In this document: piece after piece, positions 5,409 to 7,176 of the stretch | Layout: each line of letters starts with the position of its first letter | Numbering within the stretch: the first letter of the stretch is position 1 | Assembly (NCBI GenBank): GCA_028823075.1 | Contig: JAPKCE010000092.1 | Coordinates: 1 to 7,176, forward strand | From: Myxococcota bacterium | GTDB taxonomy: Bacteria; Myxococcota; UBA4151 | Length of the DNA stretch: 7,176 nucleotides | Reading direction: 5' to 3' | Program-made: the position numbers and the translations under genes | The notes under the pieces: model-generated | What the model was told of the DNA's origin: nothing | Databases searched by the model: none | What the model saw: the letters and a program-made list of their open reading frames with translations, nothing else

Positions 5409-7176
5409 TTACAAACGATCGGCGAAGAGCTGTAATAACTCCTCGCGACTGGCCTCAAGGTTTTGCGTCTCGTCGGTGCTCTGGCGCAAATAAGTCTCGA
5501 CCTCTTCAATGCGATCGATAGCGTAATCCGTTGCCTCGTCGGAGCCGTAGTCGTAGGCCCCAAGCAGAATGAGGTCGCGCTGCTTTTCATAGGCAGCTAG
5601 CACTTCTCGCAGAGCAGCTGCTGCGCTGCGATGTGGAGCATCGACAATACCGTTCATCACGCGACTCAGACTCGGTAACACATCGATCGCTGGCCAATGG
5701 TTGCGCGCCCCAAGGTCGCGATTGAGAATGATATGACCGTCCAAAATACCGCGCACCTCATCGGCAATCGGTTCTTCCATATCGCCGGCTTGAACCAGGA
5801 CGGTATACAATGCTGTGATCGAGCCTCGCGCCGAATTGCCAGTGCGCTCCATCAAGCGTGGGATCTGGGCAAAAACAGAAGGAGGATAACCCTGGCGCGC
5901 TGGCGGCTCACCCAAGGCCAAGCCGATTTCGCGTTGCGCGCGTGCAAAGCGGGTTGCGCTGTCCATCATGAACAACACCTTAACCCCCTGATCACGAAAC
6001 CATTCGGCGATAGCGGTTGCGACGAAAGCTGACTTTAAGCGCACCAAAGAGGGTTGGTCGGAAGTGGCGCAGACCACCACGGATTTCTTCATCCCCTCCT
6101 CACCCAGGCTCTCTTCGATGAAGTCGCGGACCTCTCGGCCTCGTTCGCCGATGAGGCAGACGATGACCACTTCGGCATCGGTGTTGCGAGCAATTTGTCC
6201 CATCAGCGTCGATTTGCCGACGCCAGAGCCGGAGAACACACCGATGCGCTGGCCTTCGCCGACGGTGAGCAGGCCATCAATGGCGCGGATGCCCATGGAC
6301 ATCGGTTTGGTGACGCGGGCTCGCGTCAGCGGGTCTGGGGCCGAGCGGTCGATGGACCAAGGCTCTAAACCCTCGACGGTTTCCAAGGCCGGGCCGCCAT
6401 CCATCGGGCGCCCTAAACCGTCGAGAACGCGACCGAGAAGTTGCCATCCGGCGCGCACTTCCAAAGGTCTTCCGGTCGGTACCACTTCGGAATCAGGGCC
6501 GATTCCGCTGGCCTCGCCTAGCGGCATGAGCATGACCAAATTACCGCGAAAACCGACAACCTCACAGCTGATGACGCGGCCGGAATCCGGATCACTCACT
6601 TCACAGACCTCGCCGATTCGCACGCCGGTGACCGACGCTTGCAACACCAGCCCGGTGAGTTCGTGAACGGCGCCGCGTAAGCGAACCGGGCGCGCTGTGC
6701 GCACCACATCGGCGAGTCGCGGCAAGCCTGTCGCAAAACTAGCGGCAGACGCTTTCAGACTCGAAGCGCTAAACTCATTGCCCAATGGGAGGCTTAAGTC
6801 GTTGAAAGCTAAGCGCCAGCTATCGGCCTGCTCGGCGGTAAACCAGGGCTGTTCGGCGGGTTCTTCCGCCTCAGGATAGGCTAGATTCGCCAAATCTCGA
6901 CCGCGCAGGTCGGCGACGAGTTGGGCGAGCAATTCACCTGCCCCATCGCTCAAAGCCGGACGGCCGAGCACCCGTTTAAGCGCCTCTTGCAAAATGTTTT
7001 CCAGGGTTCCGGCGCTAAGCTCCATGGTGGCGTCGCGCTGACGCAAAGCTGAGAGTAAACGCAACCCCGCCTCGACCTCGACGTCGATCGCTCCATCGAT
7101 GCGCCGTTGTTCCCGAGCCTGGTCGGCCGTGCCCTGGGCGCGCGCCGCCACATGGAGAGCCAGCATTCGAGGTTCG
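5409..7176 (-). CDS. sctN: Type III secretion ATPase (SctN/FliI) with in-frame N-terminal SctL/FliH-like domain; 5' end outside window
   Basis: This hexameric ATPase sits at the cytoplasmic base of type III secretion systems, where it strips chaperones and unfolds substrates. Numbering here counts from an ATG at 7166. The frame stays open to the window edge, so the true start may lie beyond it. Residues about 150-585 form a complete ATPase: an N-terminal barrel (RPVRLRGAVHELTGLVLQA), Walker A GSGVGKST (313-320, Lys318), GERGREV with likely catalytic Glu341, Walker B VLFMMD (397-402), GEPPARQGYPPSVFA (419-433) and SLSRVM with probable arginine finger Arg502. ATSDQPSLVRLKSAF, GNSARGSITALYTVL and the LILLGAYDYGSDEATD region favour injectisome SctN over flagellar FliI. 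Residues 1-150 are extra. They align by eye with the FliH/SctL C-terminal domain, with no stop or clear restart between the two parts. sctO follows after one base. Confidence 0.95.
   Translation of the reverse strand, partial: EPRMLALHVAARAQGTADQAREQRRIDGAIDVEVEAGLRLLSALRQRDATMELSAGTLENILQEALKRVLGRPALSDGAGELLAQLVADLRGRDLANLAYPEAEEPAEQPWFTAEQADSWRLAFNDLSLPLGNEFSASSLKASAASFATGLPRLADVVRTARPVRLRGAVHELTGLVLQASVTGVRIGEVCEVSDPDSGRVISCEVVGFRGNLVMLMPLGEASGIGPDSEVVPTGRPLEVRAGWQLLGRVLDGLGRPMDGGPALETVEGLEPWSIDRSAPDPLTRARVTKPMSMGIRAIDGLLTVGEGQRIGVFSGSGVGKSTLMGQIARNTDAEVVIVCLIGERGREVRDFIEESLGEEGMKKSVVVCATSDQPSLVRLKSAFVATAIAEWFRDQGVKVLFMMDSATRFARAQREIGLALGEPPARQGYPPSVFAQIPRLMERTGNSARGSITALYTVLVQAGDMEEPIADEVRGILDGHIILNRDLGARNHWPAIDVLPSLSRVMNGIVDAPHRSAAAALREVLAAYEKQRDLILLGAYDYGSDEATDYAIDRIEEVETYLRQSTDETQNLEASREELLQLFADRL
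6720..7176 (-). other. sctL: SctL/FliH-like domain fused in frame upstream of the ATPase
   Basis: SctL/FliH is the peripheral stator that dimerises, binds the ATPase N-terminus and tethers it to the cytoplasmic ring. This stretch (residues 1 to about 150 from the ATG at 7166) has the family's order of elements. An Arg/Glu/Ala-rich helix (about 8-45) comes first. Next is LENILQEALKRVLGR (55-69), like the AxxVAxxVLGxEL helix. An acidic helix follows at about 74-88, then a strand with LAYPEAE (95-101) in place of the usual LRVHPED. Last is WRLAFNDLSLPLGNEFSAS (117-135), like the WRLxxDPxLxPGGCxVxS segment, followed by LKASAASF (137-144). The alignment was made by eye and conservation is low, so the assignment is an inference. 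Possible internal starts are TTG at 6725 and GTG at 6707 or 6704, none with a strong Shine-Dalgarno. Confidence 0.6.

Noticed and set aside
5408..5590. Longer N-terminus for the SctO protein, starting at 5590
   Set aside because: The added 61 residues overlap the conserved end of the ATPase and do not look like the family. ATG at 5407 sits one base after the ATPase stop and gives the expected N-terminus YRLTALLKLR.
6064..6666. 200-residue open frame on the + strand across the ATPase gene
   Set aside because: It is rich in Ser/Pro/Thr/Arg, typical of an antisense shadow. The opposite strand encodes the conserved Walker A and barrel region of the ATPase.

Overview
The window looks like chromosomal DNA from a Gram-negative bacterium. 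It encodes two lipoproteins with clear lipoboxes, a secreted outer-membrane-like protein and a type III secretion (T3S) export ATPase. Moderately high GC, lipoprotein N-termini followed by clustered cysteines, and acidic, Ala/Pro-rich secreted proteins would fit a former-Deltaproteobacteria lineage such as Myxococcota or Bradymonadota. That placement is inference from style only.

Left part (1-757, + strand): the 3' part of rplM (ribosomal protein L13), complete rpsI (S9) one base later, and a strong intrinsic terminator. This is the classic L13-S9 operon.

Middle part (834-4727, + strand): four tightly packed genes. They are a secreted beta-rich protein with a cationic linker and Pro/Ala repeat tail, a lipoprotein of unknown function, a GlcD-type FAD-linked 2-hydroxyacid oxidase or dehydrogenase, and prmC (release factor glutamine methyltransferase). 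The last two junctions are 4-base GTGA start/stop overlaps, so the set is probably one translationally coupled operon with mixed functions: two envelope proteins, one redox enzyme and one translation enzyme.

Right part (4701-7176, - strand): the end of a T3S operon running towards the middle operon. In transcription order it holds a large ATPase reading frame entering from the right edge, a SctO/FliJ-type coiled-coil stalk protein, and a small lipoprotein that ends inside prmC (27 bp tail-to-tail overlap). The ATPase core carries sequence signatures closer to injectisome SctN than to flagellar FliI.

Most notable observation: the ATPase frame continues in phase for at least 150 residues upstream of the normal SctN/FliI N-terminus. 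That extension aligns by eye with the C-terminal domain of FliH/SctL, the ATPase's stator and regulator. The window therefore appears to encode a SctL-SctN fusion. Its true start lies beyond the right edge. No CRISPR array, tRNA, rRNA or mobile element was seen, and no gene-free stretch exceeds 145 bases.
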